From DUMJ01 sp964655195 (GTDB lineage: Bacteria; DUMJ01), in the NCBI GenBank assembly GCA_964655195.1, contig CAZZLK010000084.1, forward strand, positions 1-34,704: DNA of 34,704 nucleotides, in the 5' to 3' direction. The translations under genes were made by a program, and so were the position numbers. The notes under the pieces were generated by a model, which saw nothing but the letters and a program-made list of their open reading frames with translations, made no database searches and was not told the origin of the DNA. Below, one piece after another: positions 15,074-22,747 of the stretch; position 1 is the stretch's first letter; each line of letters starts with the position of its first letter.

Positions 15074-16291
15074 TTGTTTAGTAGAATTAAAGGTAATGCC
15101 AGAGCCTGTCTGATATTTGAGGCGATGTGGGTCATCCCATTCAATATGTTTTCTACTTACGCATCTGTATATATGTTAGCCCTTGGGCTTAAAGAGACAC
15201 AGATAGGGCTTCTTGCATCTATAAGCCTGACTCTCCAGATATTCACATCCTTTATAAGTGGACATCTTACAGATAGATTGGGACGCAGAAAAGCCCTACT
15301 TATATTTGATATAGTTAGCTGGAGTTTTGCTACACTCATATGGGCTATAGCTAAGAACTTCTGGTATTTTCTGATTGCGGTTATAGTAAACAGCTTCCAG
15401 AAAATACCGAACACTGCCTGGTATTGTCTTCTGGTGGAGGATACGGAACCTGAAAATAGATCTGCAATCTTTACCATTCTCCAGATCATATCTGTCATAT
15501 CAGGATTCTTTGCCCCTCTCGGAGGGCTACTGGTAAGCAGACTTACTCTGGTCCCTGCAGTAAGACTTATGTATCTCATAGCCTGCATAAGTATGACAGC
15601 AATGTTCTTTGGCAGGAACTATATCACATATGATACGGAGATAAGCATCAGAAAGAGACTTGAGAGTAGGGGTATAAACTTCAAAGAAAGCCTGAAAGAG
15701 TATAAGGAAGTGCTAAAAGAGATTATAGATAACAAATTACTGAAGATAATGTTTGGAGTTTACATATTGAATAATTTCCAGATGGCAATAAGAGGGACCT
15801 ATCTATCTATATACCTTGTAAATGCACTAAAGATAAAGGCTTCATTGATAGGTCTATTTCCTGCCTTTTCCTCTATTGCTATGTTAATCTTACTATTTCT
15901 AGCGATACCTAGATTTAAAGAAAGATTCTCGATCAACTATATGATGATAGGATTTGCGATCTCTATGCTGGCAAATATAATACTTATAATGCTTCCCCCA
16001 AATAATATACTGGGGGTAATAATTGTTACTATGCTCTCTGCCAGTGGGAATATAATAGCCAATCCTTATCTGGAATCTGCTATAGCCAACCTCATTTCGG
16101 ATGAAAATAGAGCCAAGTCTCTGGCTATTCTGACAGTATTACTCCTCGTATTTATATCTCCTGCTGGAATTGTAGGAGGATGGACATACAGTATAAATCC
16201 GAAGATTCCGTTTATATTAATCACATTTGCCTTTCTAATAAACGAATGGTTGCTCCTAGTCTTTAAAAGAGAAAGCAGGGTGAATTTATAG
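15074..16291 (+). CDS. Major facilitator superfamily transporter
   Basis: A 405-residue protein with about twelve hydrophobic helices and the MFS motif A between helices 2 and 3 (GHLTDRLGRRKALL, residues 63-76). A second half with similar organisation begins near residue 210, after a charged cytoplasmic loop. The start is TTG at 15074, supported by GGAG at 15061-15064, 9 nt upstream. It stands alone, divergent from the ABC importer and followed by a spacer with a minus-strand hairpin. The substrate is unknown. Drug or sugar efflux are both plausible for this architecture. Confidence 0.88.
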   Translation: MFSRIKGNARACLIFEAMWVIPFNMFSTYASVYMLALGLKETQIGLLASISLTLQIFTSFISGHLTDRLGRRKALLIFDIVSWSFATLIWAIAKNFWYFLIAVIVNSFQKIPNTAWYCLLVEDTEPENRSAIFTILQIISVISGFFAPLGGLLVSRLTLVPAVRLMYLIACISMTAMFFGRNYITYDTEISIRKRLESRGINFKESLKEYKEVLKEIIDNKLLKIMFGVYILNNFQMAIRGTYLSIYLVNALKIKASLIGLFPAFSSIAMLILLFLAIPRFKERFSINYMMIGFAISMLANIILIMLPPNNILGVIIVTMLSASGNIIANPYLESAIANLISDENRAKSLAILTVLLLVFISPAGIVGGWTYSINPKIPFILITFAFLINEWLLLVFKRESRVNL

Positions 16292-16313
16292 AGAACTCCT
16301 GAGACTCTTATAC

Positions 16314-16348
16314 AAAAAAACAATAGGGACCTTGGCGGTCCCTATTGT
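16314..16348 (-). terminator. Strong intrinsic terminator facing the minus strand
   Basis: A perfect 12-bp stem (16320-16331 with 16337-16348, 5-nt loop) is followed on the minus strand by an unbroken run of seven T (complement of 16314-16320). On the plus strand the stem is followed by AAGGGGGG, so it does not look like a terminator for the MFS gene. It implies a transcript arriving from the right on the minus strand. Confidence 0.8.
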
Positions 16349-16409
16349 AAGGGGGGTAGGTCATATGATGAGGTTACCTAGACTGCTAAGTTATTTATCA
16401 ATATTAACA
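16314..16409 (-). ncRNA. Candidate small regulatory RNA (about 95 nt)
   Basis: The segment lies between a good minus-strand -10 box (TATACT, 16421-16416) and a strong minus-strand terminator, with no long ORF in it. The predicted start near 16409 is inferred from the -10 position. The RNA would contain a possible weak 5' stem (TAGGT...ACCTA, about 16379-16356). A C-rich single-stranded segment (complement of AAGGGGGGTAGG, 16349-16360) could pair with SD sequences. The terminator hairpin forms its 3' end. Four 11-bp repeats upstream suggest regulation. This is prediction from layout alone; I know of no matching RNA family. Confidence 0.42.
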
Positions 16410-16415
16410 ATGACT

Positions 16416-16476
16416 AGTATAGAGATAATATGTTAAGAAAAGATTAAGAAATGATTAAGAAACTGTTAAGATTTTG
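16416..16476 (-). promoter_or_regulatory. Four 11-bp direct repeats (PhoB/OmpR-type spacing) plus -10 box
   Basis: On the minus strand CTTAAC, CTTAAT, CTTAAT and CTTAAC begin at 16470, 16459, 16448 and 16437, exactly 11 nt apart. The last hexamer is 10 nt before TATACT (16421-16416). Tandem 11-bp repeats overlapping the -35 area are how PhoB/PhoP/OmpR-family response regulators bind, and the TTAAC core resembles the Gram-positive PhoP box. The array also ends 4 nt before a TTGACT (16481-16486) facing rpmB, so it could act on either strand. The regulator is not in the window. Confidence 0.6.
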
Positions 16477-16480
16477 TCTA

Positions 16481-16510
16481 TTGACTTTATCCTCTAATGA
16501 ATGGTAACCT
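16481..16510 (+). promoter_or_regulatory. Possible promoter of rpmB-ilvA
   Basis: TTGACT at 16481-16486 is a good -35, but the best -10 at the right distance is only TAACCT (16505-16510, 18-nt spacer). It lies directly beside the 11-bp repeat array, so activation by the same regulator is conceivable. Confidence 0.35.
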
Positions 16511-16563
16511 ATTAATTGAACTATGCCCTTGCCTACTTTTAAAGATAAGGAGGGAAGAAACTT

Positions 16564-16737
16564 ATGGCTAAAAGATGCAGTATATGTGGAAAGGGTCCTA
16601 TGTATGGAAACAATGTGAGCCACTCAAATAGAAGGACCCGTAGGCGTTGGCTACCAAATTTACAGAAGGTAAAAAGGGTCATAAACGGAGAGATTAAAAG
16701 GGTATACGTCTGTACAGATTGTTTAAAGTCTCTATAA
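16564..16737 (+). CDS. rpmB: 50S ribosomal protein L28 (zinc-binding form)
   Basis: A 57-residue gene. The protein begins MAKRCSICGKGPMYGNNVSHS, the standard L28 start, then the basic block RRTRRRWLPNLQ. Two CXXC pairs (C5/C8 and C50/C53) mark the zinc-containing form. AAGGAGGG at 16547-16554 lies 9 nt before the ATG. It binds 23S rRNA in the large subunit. The stop is followed after one base by the threonine ammonia-lyase gene, an unusual partner, so the two are probably co-transcribed. Confidence 0.96.
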   Translation: MAKRCSICGKGPMYGNNVSHSNRRTRRRWLPNLQKVKRVINGEIKRVYVCTDCLKSL

Positions 16738-16738
16738 A

Positions 16739-17938
16739 ATGATATCTCTCGAAAGGATAAAGGAGGCAAGGGCACTCTTAACTCAGGTTGTACATAAGAC
16801 CTCTCTCATCTATTCTACTACTCTTTCGGAATGGGTCTCTCATCCTGTATACCTTAAGTGTGAGAACTTTCAGAAAACAGGTTCATTTAAGGTGAGAGGT
16901 GCATATTTTAAGATCTCTCAGCTCTCTAACACTGAGAAGGAGAAAGGCATTATTGCCTGTTCTGCAGGAAACCATGCGCAGGGAGTAGCTTATGCGAGTT
17001 CCAAGTTAGGCATAGATTCCATAATCGTTATGCCTGAATTTGCCCCTATCAGTAAGATAGAGGCGACTAAAGGTTATGGAAGTAAGGTCTTACTCTATGG
17101 AAGGACATTTGACGAATCCCAGGAAAAGGCATTGGAACTATCAAGGGAAACAGGAAGAGTATTCATCTCTCCTTATGATGACCCTGATGTCATAGCTGGA
17201 CAGGGAACAATTGCCCTTGAGATCCTGGAACAGCTTCCCGAGGTGGATATGATAGTGGTACCTGTGGGAGGAGGGGGGCTTATCTCAGGAATAGCCTCTG
17301 TAGTAAAAAACATAAATCCAAAGGTAAAGGTAGTTGGTGTTCAGACCAAGGCAGTCCCCAGTGTATACAATGCTATATCTAAAGGCAAGATAGAAGAAGT
17401 AAAATATGAGACTATAGCGGATGGAATTGCAGTGAAAAAGCCGGGGAAAATTACCTTGGAGATCATCTCGGAACTGGTAGATGACATTGTGCTCGTCGAA
17501 GAAGAAGAGATCTCAGGTGCAATACTTTTCTTGATGGAACGTTGCAAGATGATAGCAGAAGGGGCTGGGGCTGTAAGCGTCTCTGCAATTATGTATGACA
17601 AGATTCTCCTCAAGGGGAATGTAGTTGCTATTGTAAGTGGCGGAAATATCGATGTAAATCTTATCTCTACAATAATTGAACATGGATTAACAAAGTCAGG
17701 TAGGAGATTAAAGTTTATAACAGCGATACCTGATAAGCCAGGAGAATTACACAAGCTTCTGACAATAATAGCCAGGATAGGTGCCAATATCATATCTATC
17801 CATCACGAGAGACTGAACCCTGTAGTACCTATCGGACTGGTAGAGGTAGAGATATCTGTAGAGACAAGGAGTAAAGAACATAGCGAAGAGCTGGTATCTG
17901 CTATAAAATCTGCAGGTTATAAATTATCGGTATTATAG
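16739..17938 (+). CDS. ilvA: Threonine ammonia-lyase with C-terminal ACT domain
   Basis: A PLP enzyme that deaminates threonine to 2-oxobutanoate, for isoleucine synthesis or catabolism. The PLP lysine is K51 in KTGSFKVRGA, followed by CSAGNHAQGVAY and the phosphate-binding VPVGGGGLISG. Residues about 325-399 form an ACT domain (ITAIPDKPGELHKLLTIIARIGANI). At 399 residues it is the medium form, between the catabolic TdcB type and the long IlvA type with two ACT-like domains. The single ACT domain suggests allosteric control by an amino acid. It starts one base after rpmB stops, without a clear SD of its own, so translation is probably coupled. A serine-deaminating role is also possible. Confidence 0.93.
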   Translation: MISLERIKEARALLTQVVHKTSLIYSTTLSEWVSHPVYLKCENFQKTGSFKVRGAYFKISQLSNTEKEKGIIACSAGNHAQGVAYASSKLGIDSIIVMPEFAPISKIEATKGYGSKVLLYGRTFDESQEKALELSRETGRVFISPYDDPDVIAGQGTIALEILEQLPEVDMIVVPVGGGGLISGIASVVKNINPKVKVVGVQTKAVPSVYNAISKGKIEEVKYETIADGIAVKKPGKITLEIISELVDDIVLVEEEEISGAILFLMERCKMIAEGAGAVSVSAIMYDKILLKGNVVAIVSGGNIDVNLISTIIEHGLTKSGRRLKFITAIPDKPGELHKLLTIIARIGANIISIHHERLNPVVPIGLVEVEISVETRSKEHSEELVSAIKSAGYKLSVL

Positions 17939-17963
17939 GGGCAGAATTTCTCCGCCCCTATAA
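17933..17963. terminator. Shared terminator of convergent ilvA and ARH-like genes
   Basis: A 10-bp stem TTATAGGGGC / GCCCCTATAA (17933-17942 with 17954-17963), extended by two pairs after a mismatch, with a 5-nt loop. The flanks are A/T-rich (TAATTTCATTT on plus) but without a long U-run. It overlaps the last codons of ilvA. Confidence 0.65.
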
Positions 17964-17972
17964 TAATTTCAT

Positions 17973-19844
17973 TTATACTATCTCCCAGGGGAATTTACAC
18001 TCTATAAGATCTGCTAAGCCGTGTGCAAATCTATCGCCAGAGGCAACAATAAAATGAGCCTCGACAGGTTTGTCTTTTCTCTCTATCTTTATCAATACCT
18101 GATTCCAGCCTTCTCTAAGGTTGGAAACTACATAGCTCCTTCCATCACCACCATAATTGGGCCTTAGAATCCCTTCAGTCTTTACTTCATGAATCTTTTC
18201 TCCATTTAGCCACATCTTAAATGGACAGTTAGATGGTAGACCCAATCTAACAGGTCTTGCTGTTGGAGAATAAATATAGTGTCTTAGGTATAGTATTCCG
18301 GATCTATTTTCAAAGTATGGTTCAACTATAAGCTCATTCTCATCAAAGTTTGCTACTCTCCAGTTATCTTCAAGACCACTTGGATTTAAATCTTTCTCTA
18401 TTGGCGTCTCTGTATCTATGTCTCCGTCGAATCTGGTAGAGATCAGCCATCTATTTGAGCCTATATATACAACGGGAATCTCTGGGAGAGCAGGCCTGTC
18501 TTTTATAGAGATCGATATACTCCCTCTATTGGAGGTCTCTATATACTTTACATCATAAACAGATAGAGAAAATGAAAGCGTTAGTCTCTCTTTTGCTTTT
18601 AAGGTGATCCTTTCTTCTTTAGGGGTCACTTCCCAGCCTTCAGGAAACCTGCAGGAGACTTTAGCTTCTATAACCTCCGGATGAAGGTTTTCTATAATAA
18701 GCTCAAATCTTTTGTTTTTTCCGTACTGTATACTGGGATTATCCAGATAATCTAGAGAAGCTCTGACCGTCTTCAGGTCGTAATCTATCCTTGTAGGTGG
18801 AATATACCAGAGCTTTCTGATCTCTTCCTTAGGAATGAATGGTTCTGGGTCTTCTCCGTAAAGTGCCAGTATCTTTTCCCCTATCCTACATACCCTCTTA
18901 GTGAGTTCGTCTAAATCTTTCGGCTCTTTTACATTCTTTATTCCACCCCAGCTAGCATTTGTTACAATCTTATCACTTAGAGGTTCTATCCACTTTGATG
19001 GGAGACCATCTTTCCCCAGGATTATTCCCAGTATGGAACCCAGAGTAGCCCCGGTACAATCTGTGTCGTATCCACAGTTTACTGCCTTGCATATGGCGTC
19101 TCCGAAGTCTTCACCGTAGAGAAGTCCTATGGTCTGAAAACCAAGGTTTACCGGAGAATACTGTGCTATCGGGCTGTAAGAATTTCTTAAGACGAAGTTC
19201 CTTGCCTCTTTCCAATCCATACCCTTCTGATAAGCTGTTATAGCGTTTCTTATAGCCTTTGCAGTCTCACAGTTTTCAGGTATAAAGGATAAACCAATCT
19301 CAAGTAGCTTCATCTTATCAGAGATAATAAAGGCAGAAGACTCTACGACCGCATTGAAGATCTCCCCATAGACGGATTCTCCTCCAGCATGGTCTACTAT
19401 TGCATCTTCATAGGCATATTTAGCAGAGACATTGGGCAAACCTGGAGCAATACATGCCCAGATCTCTGAACGAATTGGACTCCCCATACAATGCTTAAAC
19501 CAGTTATTAAAATAGCCAGAGACCGGTGGCACTAAGCCCTTTTTTAGATTTGTCTTATTCAACCCATATTCATCAAAGTTATAAGCAATACAATCCAGCC
19601 AGTATTCTGCCAAGTCTCTTGCTGTGATATCAAGCCCTTTCTCTTCAAGAGCCTGAAGCCATATCAACTGCAACTCAAGGTCATCGTTTGGAAGTCCTCC
19701 TTCCTGTAATTTTGGATACCACCAAACGTCAAACATCTCCTCCTTTCCCCAGCCACTCTCGAGAGGAGTACCCAATGTCCCCCCTGCATTCTTACCGAGC
19801 CAGCATCCATAAACTTTATTGTAATATTCCTCTTTCGATAACAT
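17973..19844 (-). CDS. ADP-ribosylglycohydrolase-fold protein with C-terminal carbohydrate-type modules
   Basis: 623 residues in three parts. Residues 1 to about 335 match the DraG/ARH all-helical hydrolase fold: GKNAGGTLGTPLE, a metal-site loop NDDLELQ (N53, D54, D55) instead of the usual TDDT, DHAGGE (D151), and GYDTDCTGA (D260, D262). About 355-450 is an Ig-like beta domain (NLHPEVIEAKVSCRFPEGWEV) of the kind found on glycosidases. About 465-623 is a beta-sandwich resembling galactose-binding or CBM-like modules (FKMWLNGEKIHEV, LREGWNQVLIKIE). No signal peptide is present. The fold removes ADP-ribose from proteins or related N-glycosides; here the added modules point to a sugar substrate. 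GGAGG precedes the ATG. It follows the UroD-like gene by 3 nt. Confidence 0.85.
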   Translation of the reverse strand: MLSKEEYYNKVYGCWLGKNAGGTLGTPLESGWGKEEMFDVWWYPKLQEGGLPNDDLELQLIWLQALEEKGLDITARDLAEYWLDCIAYNFDEYGLNKTNLKKGLVPPVSGYFNNWFKHCMGSPIRSEIWACIAPGLPNVSAKYAYEDAIVDHAGGESVYGEIFNAVVESSAFIISDKMKLLEIGLSFIPENCETAKAIRNAITAYQKGMDWKEARNFVLRNSYSPIAQYSPVNLGFQTIGLLYGEDFGDAICKAVNCGYDTDCTGATLGSILGIILGKDGLPSKWIEPLSDKIVTNASWGGIKNVKEPKDLDELTKRVCRIGEKILALYGEDPEPFIPKEEIRKLWYIPPTRIDYDLKTVRASLDYLDNPSIQYGKNKRFELIIENLHPEVIEAKVSCRFPEGWEVTPKEERITLKAKERLTLSFSLSVYDVKYIETSNRGSISISIKDRPALPEIPVVYIGSNRWLISTRFDGDIDTETPIEKDLNPSGLEDNWRVANFDENELIVEPYFENRSGILYLRHYIYSPTARPVRLGLPSNCPFKMWLNGEKIHEVKTEGILRPNYGGDGRSYVVSNLREGWNQVLIKIERKDKPVEAHFIVASGDRFAHGLADLIECKFPWEIV

Positions 19845-19847
19845 ATA

Positions 19848-20963
19848 CTAACCTCCTCGTAAAAGCTTTTTCTTTAATTCCATATAGTAGAGAAAATTAT
19901 CATAAGGTATATCGGGTGGAAATGTATGATCAAGATGTGGTATATAACCACCATACTCTAATAGATATGGCACCTTACTGTATAGCTCTTTCTCTATAGA
20001 GGCTTTATCTTTAGTGAGTTCTCTCTTATCTATACCTCCAAGTAAGACCAGGTCCTTCCCATACTTCTTTCGGAGTTTGATCGGGTCCATCCCTGCTGCC
20101 TGCTCTAAAGGCCAGATACCATTGATGCCTGCCTCAATCATATAAGGTATCAGGACCTCAAAGTTTCCATCGCTATCAACCCAAAAATACTTAACTCCAT
20201 ACTTCTGGAAGTGTTCTACCACTCTCTTTACTCTAGGGGCGAAGAACTCCTTATATATCTTCGGGGATATAAGTGGACCACCTTTACCGGCAAAATCTTC
20301 TGAAAAGTTAAAGTAGTCGATTTGAACACTAGATAGAGCCTTGGTACTCAGTTCTATTATAAAATCTGCAATAAAGTCTAACATCTCATGGACCAGGTTA
20401 GGATCATCGTAAAACATATATGAGAGGTTTTCTGTTCCTACCCATTCTCTTAATGTCCAGTAGAACCCTATCTGAGCATTTACAAAGAGACATAGAGGGT
20501 AATCTCTATCTCTCCATAATCTTACCATCTCATCCCACCACATAGGATATCTTATAGGAGAGTGTGGATTATAGCGCCTTTTGATCTCTTCAAAGCTTTT
20601 CTTGTCTTTGACCGGAAAGTCTATGTATTGATCCATAGAGGGCCTTGTTCCTCTTACAGTTCCTTCCTTCATTGCCTTTCTTATACGCCCTATCCCGTCT
20701 CTAAAGACGATATATCTGTCATTCTCCTCTATTACTTCTTCGTCAAAAGCCGGGATTATTCTAGCATTAACGGGGATAAACATTCTTCTGTCTATCTCGA
20801 AATAAGGTTCTCCTTCAAACCAGTTCCAGTAACATACATCTCTTGGAAGTCCTTCACTGTACCACCTCTCTATTGTCTGGCCCCAGACACCTAGCTCATA
20901 GTTGGGGTATCTATCAACGGGCTTAAACTCCATTACATTTAGAAATCTTTCCCTATCAGTCAT
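19848..20963 (-). CDS. Uroporphyrinogen decarboxylase-like (URO-D/MtaA superfamily) protein
   Basis: A 371-residue URO-D superfamily protein with the N-terminal MTDRERFLNVMEFKPVDRYP, the middle FSEDFAGKGGPLISPKIYKEFFAPR and the C-terminal LLGGIDKRELTKD and GGYIPHLDHTFPPDIPYDN. It is a paralogue of unknown substrate, not a true HemE. The zinc-ligand histidine and cysteines of MtaA-type methyltransferases are replaced (KYFWVDSDGN). I use the ATG at 20963, which has AGGAGG about 6 nt upstream. The open frame extends to a TTG at 21002 without SD. Co-directional and almost contiguous with the ARH-like gene, so both may process one compound. A TATAAT at 20999-20994 is a possible -10 with no clear -35. 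Confidence 0.88.
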   Translation of the reverse strand: MTDRERFLNVMEFKPVDRYPNYELGVWGQTIERWYSEGLPRDVCYWNWFEGEPYFEIDRRMFIPVNARIIPAFDEEVIEENDRYIVFRDGIGRIRKAMKEGTVRGTRPSMDQYIDFPVKDKKSFEEIKRRYNPHSPIRYPMWWDEMVRLWRDRDYPLCLFVNAQIGFYWTLREWVGTENLSYMFYDDPNLVHEMLDFIADFIIELSTKALSSVQIDYFNFSEDFAGKGGPLISPKIYKEFFAPRVKRVVEHFQKYGVKYFWVDSDGNFEVLIPYMIEAGINGIWPLEQAAGMDPIKLRKKYGKDLVLLGGIDKRELTKDKASIEKELYSKVPYLLEYGGYIPHLDHTFPPDIPYDNFLYYMELKKKLLRGG

Positions 20964-21097
20964 AGAGACCTCCTGTAGAAGTTTGCTCCTATAATTATAC
21001 AATAAATTTCTGCGGATAAACTTTAATCAGAGATCTATAGTATCGACTTGGAGCTAACTCTAGGGTGTATAATTGGAAGTGTCGGAGACTTAGTAGT

Positions 21098-21126
21098 TTG
21101 ACTTATCTCTCAAATTGTTATAAAAT
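21098..21126 (+). promoter_or_regulatory. Promoter of the aldo/keto reductase gene
   Basis: TTGACT (21098-21103) and TAAAAT (21121-21126) with a 17-nt spacer, about 45 nt before the start codon. This is the cleanest sigma-A-type promoter in the window. Confidence 0.65.
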
Positions 21127-21172
21127 GTGCTAAAATGAAACAAATCGAAATTTTCTTGCAGGAGGGATTCAG

Positions 21173-22312
21173 ATGCAGTATAGAAATTTTGGAAGATTAG
21201 ATTTTAAGGTCTCTGCTCTTGGTTTTGGAGCTATGAGGCTTCCGACTATTGGGGGTGATGATGGTAGAATAGACGAAGAACTGGCTATAAAGATGATAAG
21301 ATACGCAATAGACAATGGAGTAAACTATGTAGATACAGCATATGGATATCATAGAGGAAACAGTGAGATAGTTGTTGGTAAGGCATTAAAAGACGGTTAT
21401 AGAGAAAAGACTATGCTGGCAACAAAGCTTCCTCCATGGCATGTGAACGTAAAAGAGGATATGGATAGACTATTAAATGAGCAATTAAGAAAGCTGGATA
21501 CAGATCATATAGATTTTTATCTACTCCACGCACTCAATAAAGATACATGGAGCAAACTATACAATCTTGGAGTTCTAGACTGGGCTGAAGGTGTAAAGAA
21601 AGAAGGAAAGATAAGATATCTCGGCTTCTCCTTCCACGATGACCTGGAGACTTTCAAAAAGATAGTGGATGCATATGATTGGACATTCTGCCAGATCCAG
21701 TATAACTATATGGATATAGAGCATCAAGCAGGTATGGAGGGACTTAGATATGCCAGTAATAAAGGACTAGCGGTTGTAATAATGGAGCCACTAAGGGGAG
21801 GAAGACTTGCCAATCCGCCAGATAGAGTAAGACAGGTATTCGAGAGTTTCCCGATAAAGAGAAGTCCAGTTGCCTGGGCTTTACTGTGGCTCTGGAATCA
21901 ACCAGAGGTATCTACTGTTTTAAGTGGTATGAGCAACTTTGAGCAGGTAAAAGAGAACCTCGAGATTGCAGATAAGTCAGGTATAAATATCTTTACTCAG
22001 GAGGAGTTAAGATTAATAGAGAGGGTAAGGGAGACATATCTCGGGATTAAGGCTATAGATTGCAATGAATGTGGTTATTGTATGCCATGCCCGAATGGTG
22101 TAAATATCCCTCTGAACTTCCATCTGTACAATGAAGGTGTGAGGTATAATGACTTTGGCGGGCCAAGGTGGCACTATAGAAATGGTATGCAAGAGTCAGA
22201 GAGAGCCAGTAGCTGTATAAAGTGTGGAGTATGCGAACCAAAATGCCCTCAGCACCTGCCTATAAGGGATCTGCTTGAAAAGGTAAAAGAGACATTTGAA
22301 GCGACGGTATAG
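21173..22312 (+). CDS. Aldo/keto reductase with C-terminal ferredoxin domain
   Basis: 379 residues. The N-terminal 280 form an aldo/keto reductase barrel with catalytic residues D54 and Y59 (DTAYGY), K85 (ATKLP) and H119 (YLLHA), plus the NAD(P)-binding stretch near SGMSNFEQV. The C-terminal 83 residues carry two cysteine groups, CNECGYCMPCP (from C297) and CIKCGVCEPKCP (from C348), as in predicted ferredoxin-linked oxidoreductases of anaerobes. It probably reduces or oxidises a carbonyl compound while exchanging electrons with a 4Fe-4S centre. The ATG has GGAGGG 7-8 nt upstream. It is monocistronic, divergent from the UroD-like/ARH pair, and closed by a good terminator. Confidence 0.93.
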   Translation: MQYRNFGRLDFKVSALGFGAMRLPTIGGDDGRIDEELAIKMIRYAIDNGVNYVDTAYGYHRGNSEIVVGKALKDGYREKTMLATKLPPWHVNVKEDMDRLLNEQLRKLDTDHIDFYLLHALNKDTWSKLYNLGVLDWAEGVKKEGKIRYLGFSFHDDLETFKKIVDAYDWTFCQIQYNYMDIEHQAGMEGLRYASNKGLAVVIMEPLRGGRLANPPDRVRQVFESFPIKRSPVAWALLWLWNQPEVSTVLSGMSNFEQVKENLEIADKSGINIFTQEELRLIERVRETYLGIKAIDCNECGYCMPCPNGVNIPLNFHLYNEGVRYNDFGGPRWHYRNGMQESERASSCIKCGVCEPKCPQHLPIRDLLEKVKETFEATV

Positions 22313-22344
22313 AAGGGGGCTTAAAATGCCCCCTTTATTTTATT
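22313..22344 (+). terminator. Intrinsic terminator after the aldo/keto reductase
   Basis: AAGGGGGC (22313-22320) pairs with GCCCCCTT (22328-22335) around a 7-nt loop, followed by TATTTTATT. It lies immediately after the stop codon and overlaps the end of the convergent OsmC gene. Confidence 0.8.
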
Positions 22345-22738
22345 CGTTTACTATCCTGTAACTGTAACCAATTTCTACAGCCTTTTTCAGCATACCCCCA
22401 ACACTACAGTACTTCTCCTGAGAGAGTTCTATTGCCCTTTTTACAGCATTTTCATCTATGTCAGAACCATAAATCACATACTCCAGGTTTACCTTTGTAA
22501 ACACCTTAGGATGCTCGTCAGCCCTTTCAGCGGATAGATTTATCTCAAAGTTTTTGACGTTCTGTCTCATCTTCTGCAGGATAGATATCACATCCATCCC
22601 TGTACATCCACCAAGGGCAATAAGGACAAGCTCCATAGGTGTTGGTCCATTTTCACTGTCCATAAGAACGTCAGGGCTTCCCTCTACTTGTCCAATAAAC
22701 TTAAGTTTCTCTCCCTGCCAGACTACTTTAGCGTTCAT
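22340..22738 (-). CDS. OsmC-family protein
   Basis: A 132-residue OsmC/YhfA-type protein with the two conserved cysteines of the family: C45 in LGGCTGMDV and C111 in KYCSVGGML. GPTPMELVLIALG is the family signature. Members with both cysteines act as thiol-dependent peroxidases for organic hydroperoxides, in the cytoplasm. The ATG has a GGAGGAG SD. It lies 9 nt downstream of the GNAT gene on the same strand. A role in oxidative-stress defence fits an anaerobe but is inferred from the family. Confidence 0.9.
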   Translation of the reverse strand: MNAKVVWQGEKLKFIGQVEGSPDVLMDSENGPTPMELVLIALGGCTGMDVISILQKMRQNVKNFEINLSAERADEHPKVFTKVNLEYVIYGSDIDENAVKRAIELSQEKYCSVGGMLKKAVEIGYSYRIVNE

Positions 22739-22747
22739 CTTCTCCTC

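Noticed and set aside
16320..16348. Terminator for the MFS gene on the plus strand
   Set aside because: The U-tract is on the minus side only; on plus the stem is followed by AAGGGGGG. It could at best halt plus transcription weakly.
16365..16436. A plus-strand 23-codon ORF (MMRLPRLLSYLSILTMTSIEIIC) after a G-rich AAGGGGGGTAGG
   Set aside because: It has a plausible SD-like run and is hydrophobic, but no promoter faces it and it lies opposite the candidate sRNA. The G-run is more simply the complement of the sRNA's C-run. Kept only as an alternative reading.
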